The translations under genes were made by a program, and so were the position numbers. A stretch of DNA of 64,000 bases from positions 15,873 to 79,872 of the forward strand of contig UPZA01000012.1 of the NCBI GenBank assembly GCA_900538575.1, read 5' to 3'. The DNA comes from an uncultured Ruminococcus sp. (GTDB lineage: Bacteria > Bacillota > Clostridia > Oscillospirales > Ruminococcaceae). This document shows positions 34,779-42,606 of the stretch, one piece after another (positions within the stretch are counted from its first letter, which is position 1; each line of letters starts with the position of its first letter). The notes below the pieces were generated by a model. It made no database searches, was not told the DNA's origin, and saw nothing but the letters and a program-made list of their open reading frames with translations.

Positions 34779-36302
34779 ATGACGTCTATTGACAGCGAAT
34801 ATACGATTAATGAAAATAAAGGCGAAGTATATAAGCCGGATAAAATACAGTTTTCAAAATTGGAGTATGCGTTTTCAATAATTATTTTAATATTATCATT
34901 TATTTTCGTCAAATTTGCGGTGTTTAATACTGCCGGATTTATAACAACAGGAGTCTTTGCTTTTATAATAACCTCGGCAATCGCTTTTCTGAAAAAAAAC
35001 GGCTGTAAATTTTCCGGTTACAGTAAATTTTCCGCTGTGGTCCTTTATTTTTTCAGTACGGTTTATTCAATAACCGATAATCGTCTAATCAAAATATTAA
35101 ATACTGTATTTATGGTTGTAGCGGGAGCGTATTTTGTATATGCCTCAGCTTTAGGCGCTAAAAAAATTGAGCGTTTTTTGCCCTTTGTGATTATGAAATC
35201 AGTTTTTGAATATCCATTTTCACAATTTGGAAGAGAGATTCATGCTGTTAGAGACACGACGATGAATTTAAGAATTAGCGGTAAAATAAAAACCGTAATT
35301 ACTGCAATAATCGTTACAATTCCTTTGACTTGCTTTGTAGCCGCGCTTCTTATGTCCGCAGACGACGGAGTAAGAAATATTCTTAAAGACGCGTTAAATT
35401 TAATAGATCCGGAAAATATAGCAGTTCTTGTTGTGCAGCTTGCACTTGCTTTTCTATGCGCCTGTTATTTATTTGGCATGCTGTATTCAAATATTCATAT
35501 TGATAAATCCAGAATGCTTGATGAAAAGAAATGCGATGAATTTATTACTTCAGTTAGAAAAGTGAAAAATACGGCCGTATGCGCTTCTATTACTCCGATT
35601 TGCATACTGTATGTAATTTTTTTCGTTTCGCAGACAAATTATTTTCTTTATGCATTTTCCGGAAAGCTTCCGACCGGCTATAATTATTCCCAGTATGCAA
35701 GGCAAGGTTTTTTCGAGCTTTGTATCATAACCGCAATTAATTTACTTGTTATTGCAATCGTTAATGTAATCGCCGAAAGAGAAGGTGGAAATAAGCAGTT
35801 TTCGCTTAAAATGTATAATATTGTTCTTTGTGTTTTTACACTTTTTATGATAGCGGTAGCAATCAGCAAAATGTTTATGTATATATCAAAATTCGGGCTT
35901 ACAAGGCTAAGAATTTACACTTCGTGGTTTATGGCGCTCTGTGCTTTTATTTTTATTCTTATTATTATAAAACAATTTAAATTAGATTTCAGATTATCAA
36001 AATGGAGTACTGTAATTTTTACTGTAATGTTTGGTATTTTATGCTTTTCACGTCCTGATTTTGTCGTAGCAAAATATAATATTGCAATGTACGAATCGGG
36101 AGAGCTTGAGGAACTGGATATTTATCAGCTTACCGGAATGTCGGATGATTCTTGGGAGGTTCTGCTCGAAAGCGACTGCTTTAACGTTGAAAATAGAAAA
36201 GATTTTGAAGGTATAGCTGAATTGAAAAAGCGTGAGCTTAAAGACGATTCATATGAAAGACTTAATATATCGTCTTTAAAAGTCCTGAGCTTTTTAGATT
36301 AA
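34779..36302 (+). CDS. DUF4173/DUF4153-type polytopic membrane protein
   Basis: A 507-residue protein with about ten membrane segments, a central EIHAVRDTTMNLRISGK cytoplasmic loop and the GLTRLRIYTSWFMA motif near residue 377 that recurs in DUF4173 proteins. The last 90 residues form a soluble domain (YNIAMYESGELEELDIYQL). GGAAGGAG precedes the ATG. It closes the operon begun by DUF2975 and the HTH gene and is followed at once by a terminator. Function is unknown; the operon structure suggests envelope-stress or membrane regulation, which is inference. Confidence 0.78.
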   Translation: MTSIDSEYTINENKGEVYKPDKIQFSKLEYAFSIIILILSFIFVKFAVFNTAGFITTGVFAFIITSAIAFLKKNGCKFSGYSKFSAVVLYFFSTVYSITDNRLIKILNTVFMVVAGAYFVYASALGAKKIERFLPFVIMKSVFEYPFSQFGREIHAVRDTTMNLRISGKIKTVITAIIVTIPLTCFVAALLMSADDGVRNILKDALNLIDPENIAVLVVQLALAFLCACYLFGMLYSNIHIDKSRMLDEKKCDEFITSVRKVKNTAVCASITPICILYVIFFVSQTNYFLYAFSGKLPTGYNYSQYARQGFFELCIITAINLLVIAIVNVIAEREGGNKQFSLKMYNIVLCVFTLFMIAVAISKMFMYISKFGLTRLRIYTSWFMALCAFIFILIIIKQFKLDFRLSKWSTVIFTVMFGILCFSRPDFVVAKYNIAMYESGELEELDIYQLTGMSDDSWEVLLESDCFNVENRKDFEGIAELKKRELKDDSYERLNISSLKVLSFLD

Positions 36303-36303
36303 A

Positions 36304-36342
36304 AAATCCTGCGTTTTCCTTTATATGGGAAACGCAGGATTT
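36304..36342. terminator. Bidirectional terminator
   Basis: AAATCCTGCGTTTTCC pairs with GGGAAACGCAGGATTT apart from one mispaired end of the loop; A runs and T runs flank it. It serves the DUF4173 operon on the plus strand and can serve the converging CAP-protein gene. Confidence 0.85.
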
Positions 36343-36397
36343 AAATTTTTAAACAGCAGCTGACAACGATAATTCGATTGTATTTACAAAGTATATG

Positions 36398-37297
36398 TTA
36401 ATTTTTACCCTTGATAACTATAACTCCGATACCTATTCCGGAGCAGTTGTCTCCCACAGGTATGGTAATAACCGGAGGTTTAATTACTGTACAATTTGTT
36501 GTAGTAGTTATTGTGGTTGTTGTAACTATATCCGTAACCGGGATAACAGTAGTTATAGTTGTAGACGTAATAGTCTCCGGAACGTCGGTTGTTTTAATAG
36601 TCGTAAAAATTTCATCCGGCTTTTCATCGTCTGCTTTTGCAGTAGTGGTTACCGACGTTTCTGCCGGAGATGTTGTTTTTACAGCAGTAGTTGTAGTTTT
36701 TACAGTTGTAGACGTATGTACCGCAGTGGTTACAGGGGCGGTTGTAACGGGCGTTTCGCCCGGAAGGTAAGATCCTTCATATAATTGGTCGGACGCAGCA
36801 AATAATTGAGTCCAGTAATACATTCCGTTTTGGAAAGTAACTCCTACGCCTATGTAATCCACATTTTTATTCAGAATATTCGAACGGTGTCCTGAGGAAT
36901 TCATCCATGCGTTCATTACGCTTTCCGGATTTTTTTGTCCATACGCTATATTTTCACCGGCCGTTCGATAGGAAATTCCAAGCTCGGTCATAGCGGTAAA
37001 GAAGCTTGAACCGTCAGGTCTTGTATGTGAAAAGCTTTTCGGTAATTCGCCTGATCTTATTAGCGCCGCTTCGCTTAGCAGCGGAGAAAAACGGAGAGGA
37101 TTCAGTCCGTTAGACTTACGCTCCTTATTTACAAGAACAGCTACCTGTTGAGCATATTCTTTTAAATTTGCGTCGGCATAGGAAAGCGCGGCTGTTTCAT
37201 GTTCGTCATTTGGCTTATTTACTGCATTTACACTGAACACAGTACCGGATATAAGCGTAAACATTGCTATTACAGAAATAATTTTCTTCATTTTCAT
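36398..37297 (-). CDS. Secreted CAP-domain (SCP/PR1-like) protein with Thr-rich tail
   Basis: A signal peptide (MKMKKIISVIAMFTLI to about residue 24) is followed by a CAP domain: VAVLVNKERKSNGL, SFSHTRPDGSSFFTA, TAGENIAYG, MNSSGHRSNILN and GVGVTFQNGMYYW. About 100 C-terminal residues are a Thr/Val-rich tail (TTTVKTTTTAVKT-like), probably a wall-spanning or glycosylated linker, ending in a short hydrophobic stretch. GGAGG upstream selects the ATG at 37297; the ATG at 37312 overlaps that site. CAP proteins of Firmicutes are secreted and of uncertain function. The low-complexity tail yields spurious plus-strand frames at 36395-36784. Confidence 0.88.
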   Translation of the reverse strand: MKMKKIISVIAMFTLISGTVFSVNAVNKPNDEHETAALSYADANLKEYAQQVAVLVNKERKSNGLNPLRFSPLLSEAALIRSGELPKSFSHTRPDGSSFFTAMTELGISYRTAGENIAYGQKNPESVMNAWMNSSGHRSNILNKNVDYIGVGVTFQNGMYYWTQLFAASDQLYEGSYLPGETPVTTAPVTTAVHTSTTVKTTTTAVKTTSPAETSVTTTAKADDEKPDEIFTTIKTTDVPETITSTTITTVIPVTDIVTTTTITTTTNCTVIKPPVITIPVGDNCSGIGIGVIVIKGKN

Positions 37298-37421
37298 TAC
37301 TATTCCCTCCATATGTAATGATTAATTTTGTGTGTACAATTACTATAACATGTTTATTGATACGAAACAATGCAAAATTTCTGTAAAATTTTCTGCCAAT
37401 ATATCCGGAGGACAAAATAAT

Positions 37422-37449
37422 AAAGAAGCCCGAAATTTCGGACTTCTTT
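37422..37449 (-). terminator. Terminator after the dockerin gene
   Basis: AAAGAAG-C-CCGAAATTTCGG-A-CTTCTTT forms a near-perfect self-complementary stem with T-rich flanks. It lies between the dockerin gene and the CAP-protein gene, both on the minus strand. Confidence 0.7.
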
Positions 37450-37530
37450 ATTTATAAATAAAAAACTTATTGACAAAAATTAAAAAAATTTCAAAGCCTG
37501 CATTCTTATTTAACTAATTCTTAACAAAGA

Positions 37531-38178
37531 TTAAAAATGATCTATAACCTGTAGAACATAATTTGTAATTGCCTGTACATCTTCATTATTAAGCAGAGGA
37601 TTACCGTTTGCGTCATAGTCTAATTTAGTATTTGCCGCAAGGTAAGCGTCTTCATTTACTAAAGGATACTTTTCAGGATCTGTAAGGTATTTATTAAGAA
37701 TAACTATATCAGTTGAATTTACATATCCGTCCTGATCCACATCACCTACCAGAACAGCATTCAACGTGATTGAATTTGGGTTAATATTTACATTATTACT
37801 GTTTCTTATGGTCGCACTGTATGAAATTTCATTGAAAATGTTTGAAACTGAATTAGGCGTATAGAAATCAGTTGTAATTGCGATTCCGCTTTGAATTGCA
37901 TTTCCAAGATATGTACCTTGAATTTTATCATTATTTGATGAAACAAAATAACCGTTATTTAGAAGAGGGGTTTTATTACTTGGATTTGCAATTATGCTTG
38001 AGGAATAGTTCATTACGTAATCAATATAAGTGATGTTATCGGCGGAATTAACGTTGTGGAAAACTCTGTAGGTTTTCATCATTTCTGAATCTGCGTTTGC
38101 TGTAAATAAAGAGCAAAGAGAGATTGCGGAAACAGTGACGGCAGTTAGAGTTGCCATGAATTTTTTTGCTTTTTTCAT
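37531..38178 (-). CDS. Secreted protein with C-terminal type I dockerin
   Basis: A 215-residue secreted protein: signal peptide to about A29 (TANAD), a 110-residue domain without known catalytic motif, and a C-terminal dockerin. The first calcium loop is D146-V-D148-Q-D150-G-Y-V-N-S-T-D157; the second begins D187-Y-D189-A-N191-G and is two residues longer than normal. Dockerins bind cohesins of cellulosome-type scaffolds, so the strain, or its relatives, should have a cohesin protein elsewhere. The small N-terminal domain is unrecognised and could be a binding module. GGAGAAA precedes the ATG. Confidence 0.82.
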   Translation of the reverse strand: MKKAKKFMATLTAVTVSAISLCSLFTANADSEMMKTYRVFHNVNSADNITYIDYVMNYSSSIIANPSNKTPLLNNGYFVSSNNDKIQGTYLGNAIQSGIAITTDFYTPNSVSNIFNEISYSATIRNSNNVNINPNSITLNAVLVGDVDQDGYVNSTDIVILNKYLTDPEKYPLVNEDAYLAANTKLDYDANGNPLLNNEDVQAITNYVLQVIDHF

Positions 38179-38205
38179 AATATTTCTCCTTTTACTTTTT
38201 TATTT

Positions 38206-38229
38206 AAAATCCACTAATTAGTGAATTTT
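38206..38229. promoter_or_regulatory. Palindrome upstream of the dockerin gene
   Basis: A 24-base near-perfect palindrome with one mispair, centred on CACTAATTAGTG. It lies 28 bases upstream of the dockerin ATG, in the expected leader. It could be an operator or an mRNA hairpin. Confidence 0.4.
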
Positions 38230-38408
38230 TAAACTAATATATATGTTTTACTTTATAACTATATAAATTATATTCCAAAAAAAGACAAAGGTCAAGTATT
38301 TCACAAAAAGTTCATAAAAAGTTTACAATTATTTTACTTTATTTTCCAAATTAAAATAAATTATGTTTATTTAGAAAGTCAGCAAAGCGAGAACTTCACT
38401 GCTTAATG

Positions 38409-38762
38409 TCATTCCGTTAGTTTAAAACTTATATTAATCAGAGTTTTAATCTTTTCATAATCGACGCTTCCGTCTAAAGCGACAGAAATCCAAAATTTTT
38501 TATTCATATGATATCCCGGATAAATTCCTGTTTCCATTTTAAAGGATTCAATCATAAGGGGATCGCATTTAACGTTTAAAATCTCAATTTCACTATTTTC
38601 TGATAAACCAAGTTTTTTCTTTGAAACATTCATAACTAAGGCAAACCATTTTTTATTGGCATTATGTCGAAAAACCGCATAACTAGGAAATTTCAACCAA
38701 GGAAATTCACTGTTCACATTGTAGGTTTCACAAATATAATTTTCTAATTCTTTTCTATTCAT
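38409..38762 (-). CDS. MmcQ/YjbR-family protein
   Basis: A 117-residue protein with the family pattern FPWLKFPSYAVFRHNANKKWFALVMNV and the later PGYHMNKKFWISVALDG, which is the YjbR fold (a CyaY-like alpha/beta double-wing). Proteins of the family are often annotated as DNA-binding, but evidence is weak. It is a single gene, shielded on its upstream side by the terminator at 38857-38887. Confidence 0.85.
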   Translation of the reverse strand: MNRKELENYICETYNVNSEFPWLKFPSYAVFRHNANKKWFALVMNVSKKKLGLSENSEIEILNVKCDPLMIESFKMETGIYPGYHMNKKFWISVALDGSVDYEKIKTLINISFKLTE

Positions 38763-38856
38763 TCTAAACCGCCTTTAATCAGTTTTGGTATAATATACAT
38801 TTTTTCTAATTATATCATGTCAGTCAATTAATTCCGGAGTAATTTAAAGTATAAAC

Positions 38857-38887
38857 AAAATCCCAACGATAGAAACGTTGGGATTTT
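38857..38887 (-). terminator. Terminator next to the left inverted repeat
   Basis: AAAATCCCAACG and CGTTGGGATTTT form a 12-base perfect stem with a 7-base loop, with a T-rich tail when read leftward. It ends four bases before the left inverted repeat. It would stop transcripts leaving the recombinase segment leftward if that segment is inverted, and so protect the YjbR-like gene. Confidence 0.75.
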
Positions 38888-38891
38888 TAAC

Positions 38892-38918
38892 TTTCTCAAA
38901 GTTTCCCCCTTTGAGAAA
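38892..38918 (+). repeat. Left inverted repeat / recombinase core site
   Basis: Two perfect 10-base arms, TTTCTCAAAG and its complement CTTTGAGAAA, surround the 7-base asymmetric spacer TTTCCCC. The same sequence occurs in inverted orientation at 40287-40313 with a single mismatch in one arm and an identical spacer. Arm-spacer-arm with 7 bases is the build of tyrosine recombinase core sites. Confidence 0.85.
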
Positions 38919-38936
38919 AACAAGTTTCAATTAATT

Positions 38937-38966
38937 TTGACATGACTTTGTTTTTTATTATATCAT
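38937..38966 (+). promoter_or_regulatory. Promoter inside the invertible segment
   Basis: TTGACA at 38937-38942 and TATCAT at 38961-38966 with an 18-base spacer lie just inside the left repeat, pointing to the recombinase gene. The 368-base gap 38763-39130 otherwise holds the terminator and the left repeat. Confidence 0.5.
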
Positions 38967-39130
38967 TTAAAACAGATTACTACAATAATTAATATAGCTT
39001 TTTTTATTTTTTTATGAAAATTTCATCTTTTTTTACCAATTTTTACATTTATTATGAAATTCTTTATACAGAATAACAATAAAAGGATTTTGATTCGTCA
39101 AAAACATCGTCAAATTAGGAGGATTAAAAA

Positions 39131-40216
39131 ATGCCAAAAAAAGAATCAAATATTTATCACAGAAATGATGGCCGCTGGGAGGGACGGTTTCATATAAGCG
39201 GTACTAAAAAATATAAATCTGTTTATGGAAAAACTTATAGCGAAGCCAAGGAAAAGCTTCATAAATTACAATGTGAAAATTCAATTTCAGAAAGTAAATG
39301 CCGCTTATCATTTAATGATATAGCGCAGAAATGGTTCGCTTATGAAAAATCAAAAGTAAAAGCAAGTACTCTATGCTGCTATAAAAACAAGCTTGATAAT
39401 CATATTATGCCTTTTTTCTCAATTAAAAAGTATACGGATGTCAGCGTCGATGTAGTTGAAAAATTCAAAAAGCAAAAATTATTTGAAGGCTTTTCTTCAA
39501 AATATGTTTCTGATATGACTGTAATTATAAAAAGTATTGCTAAATGGGCAAATAAGATATACGGATATGCAAATAAGCTTTCATCTGTTGAATTGCCTAA
39601 GGCTAAAAGAAAGAAGCCTGATTTGCTTTCCGAAAGGGAACAGGCCGTTCTTCAGAATTATCTTTTCAATAGGTCTGATAATACTTCGCTGGGTATTCTT
39701 TTGAGCGCTTTTACCGGTATACGTATCGGTGAGCTTTGCGCGTTAAAATGGAATGATATTGATCTGGAAAACAAGATTTTGCATATTAATAAAACTGTAC
39801 AAAGAATTAGCGCTCAAAGCGTTACAGAAAAAAGTAAAACCGTGGTCAATATTTCAGCTCCTAAAACCGAATACTCAGTACGTGATATTCCTATACCCGA
39901 GTTTTTGATAGAAAAATTAAAATCTAATTACAGTTCTGACGAAAAATATCTTTTATCGGGAACATGCAAGCTTGTTGAACCGAGATGTCTTTCCTATAGA
40001 TTTAAGAGTATTCTTAAAAAAGTAAATTTGCCTTCAATTAAATTTCATTCACTACGGCATACCTTCGCAACAAATTGCTTGCAGCAGAATTTTGATATTA
40101 AAACTTTGTCCGAAATTCTTGGACATAGTGACGTTTCAACTACAATGAAAATTTATGTTCATTCATCTATGGAAAGAAAATGCGCTTGTATGAGTATGCT
40201 GAAGCTTGCCGTATAA
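39131..40216 (+). CDS. Tyrosine recombinase (DNA invertase candidate)
   Basis: A 361-residue integrase-family enzyme with an N-terminal arm-binding domain (NDGRWEGRFHISG), a SAM-like core-binding domain, and a complete catalytic set: R198 in GIRIGELCAL, K245, H306-x-x-R309 in FHSLRH, H332 in LGHSDVSTT and nucleophile Y342 in IYVHSS. AGGAGG at 39117-39122 fixes the start. No other phage or ICE gene is near, and the gene lies between two inverted core sites upstream of the capsule operon. That context favours a phase-switch invertase over an element integrase. Confidence 0.9.
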   Translation: MPKKESNIYHRNDGRWEGRFHISGTKKYKSVYGKTYSEAKEKLHKLQCENSISESKCRLSFNDIAQKWFAYEKSKVKASTLCCYKNKLDNHIMPFFSIKKYTDVSVDVVEKFKKQKLFEGFSSKYVSDMTVIIKSIAKWANKIYGYANKLSSVELPKAKRKKPDLLSEREQAVLQNYLFNRSDNTSLGILLSAFTGIRIGELCALKWNDIDLENKILHINKTVQRISAQSVTEKSKTVVNISAPKTEYSVRDIPIPEFLIEKLKSNYSSDEKYLLSGTCKLVEPRCLSYRFKSILKKVNLPSIKFHSLRHTFATNCLQQNFDIKTLSEILGHSDVSTTMKIYVHSSMERKCACMSMLKLAV

Positions 40217-40286
40217 ATATTTGCTTCGTCAGTTTTTTTGTCTGCCTTTATTTATAACTCTGATTTTCCGGGTATTTTAAGAGTTC

Positions 40287-40313
40287 TTTCTCAAAAGGGG
40301 AAACTTTGAGAAA
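40287..40313 (-). repeat. Right inverted repeat / recombinase core site
   Basis: Inverted copy of 38892-38918: arms TTTCTCAAAA and CTTTGAGAAA around GGGGAAA, the complement of the left spacer. Only one arm position differs. A TTGAGA at 40306-40311 inside the arm could act as part of a weak promoter facing the capsule genes, with no good -10 at the right distance. The 180 bases between the recombinase stop and the capsule start hold nothing else. Confidence 0.85.
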
Positions 40314-40396
40314 ACACAAAACGGATATATACATAGTATACCTCATACTGTGAATTTATACGAATCATTTAATAAAGAAAGGGAAGATTTAATTCC

Positions 40397-41926
40397 ATGA
40401 ATAAAAAATTTACTTTAAAAGACCTTATATACCTACTTTTCGGCAGAATACCGTATCTTATTATTGCAGCTATTATCTGTGCAGGCTGCTTGTTTTCAGT
40501 ATCAAAATTTATGATAGCGCCTAAATATCAGTCAAACGTTTCGTTGTATGTTAAAAACAGCAATAATAGCGCTGATTCTCTATCGCAGGGAGTAAACGCA
40601 AACGATTTGAATGTTTCTAAGTCTCTGGTTGAAACTTATATTGTTATTCTAAATAATGATATTGTAATGGACGAAATAAGTAAAAAGCTTCTTGAAAATC
40701 ATTCGGCCGACGATCTTTCTGATTATTTTGAAATAAAAAACGGACAAATAACAAATAAGAGTCTTAAAAGCTGCTTTTCAATGTCGGCAGCCAATGAAAC
40801 AGAAGTATTGAATATTACTGCGACTACTAAAAATGCCAAGCTTTCACAGGAGCTTTGCAGTATTATGGCCGATGTTGCGCCGAGTTTCCTGATTCGCGTA
40901 GTAGGTACGGGGTCGGTTGAAAAAATAGGCGACGCTAAATTATATGAAGAGAAGGTATCTCCGAATGTAATAAAAAATACCGTTTTCGGTGGCATTGCAG
41001 GATTTTTGATAGCTGTTTTTATAGTATTGATGATTGACTTTTTTGATAATTCCATTAAAGATACTACCGAACTCCAGGAACGTTTTCAAAAACCGATTTT
41101 AGGAGAAATTGCTCATATCGGGGGCAAAACAAAAAAGAAGGACATAGGCAAATCAAGCGATAGAAAAACTAAGCTTATTTATAATAATAAAATCCCATTC
41201 AGCGTGGTTGAAAATTATAAATCAATGCGTACAAATGTAATGTTTTCATTATCTACAGAAGAAAACAGAATTCTGGCGATAACAAGCTCAATGCCGTCCG
41301 AGGGAAAGTCCGTTACTATAGCAAACCTTGCTGTTACCATGGCGGAAGCCGATAAAAAGGTTCTGCTTGTTGACGCTGATATGAGAAAGCCTGTGCAGCA
41401 CAAAAATTTCAATCTTCAAAATAGAAAAGGTCTTTCAACCATACTTTCACGCGAATCGGCTTTTAAGGATTGTGTTCACCGAAGCGTTATAAAAAATCTT
41501 GATATTCTGACTTCGGGAGTTATTCCTCCGAATCCGTCGGAACTCTTGGCGTCGAAAAAAATGCGTGAGATGACTGAAAAAATCAAATCCGAATATGATT
41601 ACATATTAATAGATACACCGCCGATCCTGCAAATGACAGACGTTATCGGTCTGTCGGATATTATTGCCGGAGTTGCCGTTGTTTTGTCATATGGAAGTAC
41701 AAGCTATTATGAAATTCAAGAGGTTCAGAAAAAGCTTCAGCTTGGTAATTGTAAGCTAACCGGTTTTATACTGAATGATATTTCCGTGAGTTCAGGTAAG
41801 GGTTACGGATATAAGTACGGCTATAAATATGGTTACAAATACGGCTACAAATACAGGTACTATGCGCAGAATTACAGATATGAACAGACAAAAGCGGAAA
41901 CGGAGGAAGATGAAAAGCAATGCTGA
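40397..41926 (+). CDS. Wzc/CpsCD-type fused polysaccharide co-polymerase and BY-kinase
   Basis: A Wzz-like N-terminal part with membrane segments near residues 19-38 and 193-216, joined to a bacterial tyrosine kinase: Walker A SSMPSEGKS near residue 300, Walker A' LLVDADMRKP and Walker B YILIDTPP. In most Firmicutes the two parts are separate CpsC and CpsD proteins; here they are one 509-residue chain as in Gram-negative Wzc. The C-terminus has a striking run of GYKY repeats (residues 469-488), the expected autophosphorylation cluster. It controls chain length and export of capsule or EPS and is the first gene of the operon, in the usual regulatory position. Confidence 0.93.
   Translation: MNKKFTLKDLIYLLFGRIPYLIIAAIICAGCLFSVSKFMIAPKYQSNVSLYVKNSNNSADSLSQGVNANDLNVSKSLVETYIVILNNDIVMDEISKKLLENHSADDLSDYFEIKNGQITNKSLKSCFSMSAANETEVLNITATTKNAKLSQELCSIMADVAPSFLIRVVGTGSVEKIGDAKLYEEKVSPNVIKNTVFGGIAGFLIAVFIVLMIDFFDNSIKDTTELQERFQKPILGEIAHIGGKTKKKDIGKSSDRKTKLIYNNKIPFSVVENYKSMRTNVMFSLSTEENRILAITSSMPSEGKSVTIANLAVTMAEADKKVLLVDADMRKPVQHKNFNLQNRKGLSTILSRESAFKDCVHRSVIKNLDILTSGVIPPNPSELLASKKMREMTEKIKSEYDYILIDTPPILQMTDVIGLSDIIAGVAVVLSYGSTSYYEIQEVQKKLQLGNCKLTGFILNDISVSSGKGYGYKYGYKYGYKYGYKYRYYAQNYRYEQTKAETEEDEKQC
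41801..41860 (+). repeat. Tandem 12-base repeat coding a GYKY tyrosine cluster
   Basis: Four to five degenerate copies of a 12-base unit encode repeated Gly-Tyr-Lys-Tyr near the kinase C-terminus. Repeat number could change by slippage, altering the number of phosphorylatable tyrosines. Confidence 0.7.
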
Positions 41927-42606
41927 CTGATTATCATTGCCACATACTTCCTAAAATGGACGACGGTTCAGAGTCTGTGGAAATGTCAATAAAAATGCTT
42001 GAAATGATGAAATTACAGGGTGTGGATAGGATTATTGCAACTCCGCATTTTTATGCTCACAGGGAAAGAAGTGTAGAACGTTTTCTTGAGAGGAGGCGGA
42101 AATGCTGCGAAAGTCTGATGTTAAAAGGTCCGTTGATAACTAATATTTTATTAGGAGCAGAAATTGCCGTTGAAAAGGATATATCCGATCTGGACAATAT
42201 TGAAAGACTGGCAATACAGGGAACGAAATTAATTCTTTTTGAACTGCCGTATAAGGCTTTTTCTGATTGGATGATTGAGGAAATCGAAAATATTTCATCG
42301 GAGCATAAATTGATTCCTATTATTGCTCATGTTCACCGTTATTTACCATATTACACTAAAGATGATTACGAAAAAGTACTTAAAGCCGACGCGATATTTC
42401 AGGTGAATGCTGAAGCCTTCGGCAATTTCAGAGAATTCAGGTTTGTAAAGAAGCTTATCAAAAATGAGTTTCCATTAGTATTGGGAAGCGATGCGCATAA
42501 TGTAACGGATCGAAAGCCGGATTATGATTTAATTATGAAAAAATCCGATAGGAAAATAATAGAAAACTCAAATGAGATACTTGAGAAAAGTAAAAGGGTG
42601 ATATGA
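41920..42606 (+). CDS. CpsB/YwqE-type tyrosine-protein phosphatase (PHP domain)
   Basis: A 228-residue PHP-fold metal-dependent phosphatase. Metal ligands are visible in DYHCHILPKMDDG at the start, TPHFYAHRE, the central IAHVHRY and the final LGSDAHNV. It reverses phosphorylation of the BY-kinase tail and so sets capsule output. GGAGGAAGA lies within the end of the kinase gene, which it overlaps by seven bases; its own stop overlaps the next start. Confidence 0.93.
   Translation: MLTDYHCHILPKMDDGSESVEMSIKMLEMMKLQGVDRIIATPHFYAHRERSVERFLERRRKCCESLMLKGPLITNILLGAEIAVEKDISDLDNIERLAIQGTKLILFELPYKAFSDWMIEEIENISSEHKLIPIIAHVHRYLPYYTKDDYEKVLKADAIFQVNAEAFGNFREFRFVKKLIKNEFPLVLGSDAHNVTDRKPDYDLIMKKSDRKIIENSNEILEKSKRVI

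Larger units (their letters stand above)
38892..40313. other. Putative invertible DNA segment carrying its own tyrosine recombinase
   Basis: The segment is bounded by the two inverted core sites and contains the recombinase gene and a forward promoter. Identical spacers in opposite orientation are what a tyrosine recombinase needs to invert the 1.4 kb between them. In the present orientation the internal promoter reads through the recombinase towards the capsule operon that starts 83 bases beyond the right repeat. In the other orientation it would face the terminator at 38857-38887. This resembles hin-type logic with a different recombinase class. Inversion itself is inferred, not seen. Confidence 0.65.

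Noticed and set aside
36395..36784. Plus-strand frames of 119 and 129 codons rich in Val or Cys/Tyr
   Set aside because: They are antisense to the Thr-rich tail of the CAP protein, a low-complexity effect.
39131..40216. Integrase of a mobile element
   Set aside because: No phage, ICE or transposon gene and no tRNA are near; inverted rather than direct flanking core sites fit an invertase better.
41801..41860. CRISPR-like short repeats
   Set aside because: The repeats are contiguous 12-base coding units without spacers; I saw no CRISPR array or cas gene in the window.
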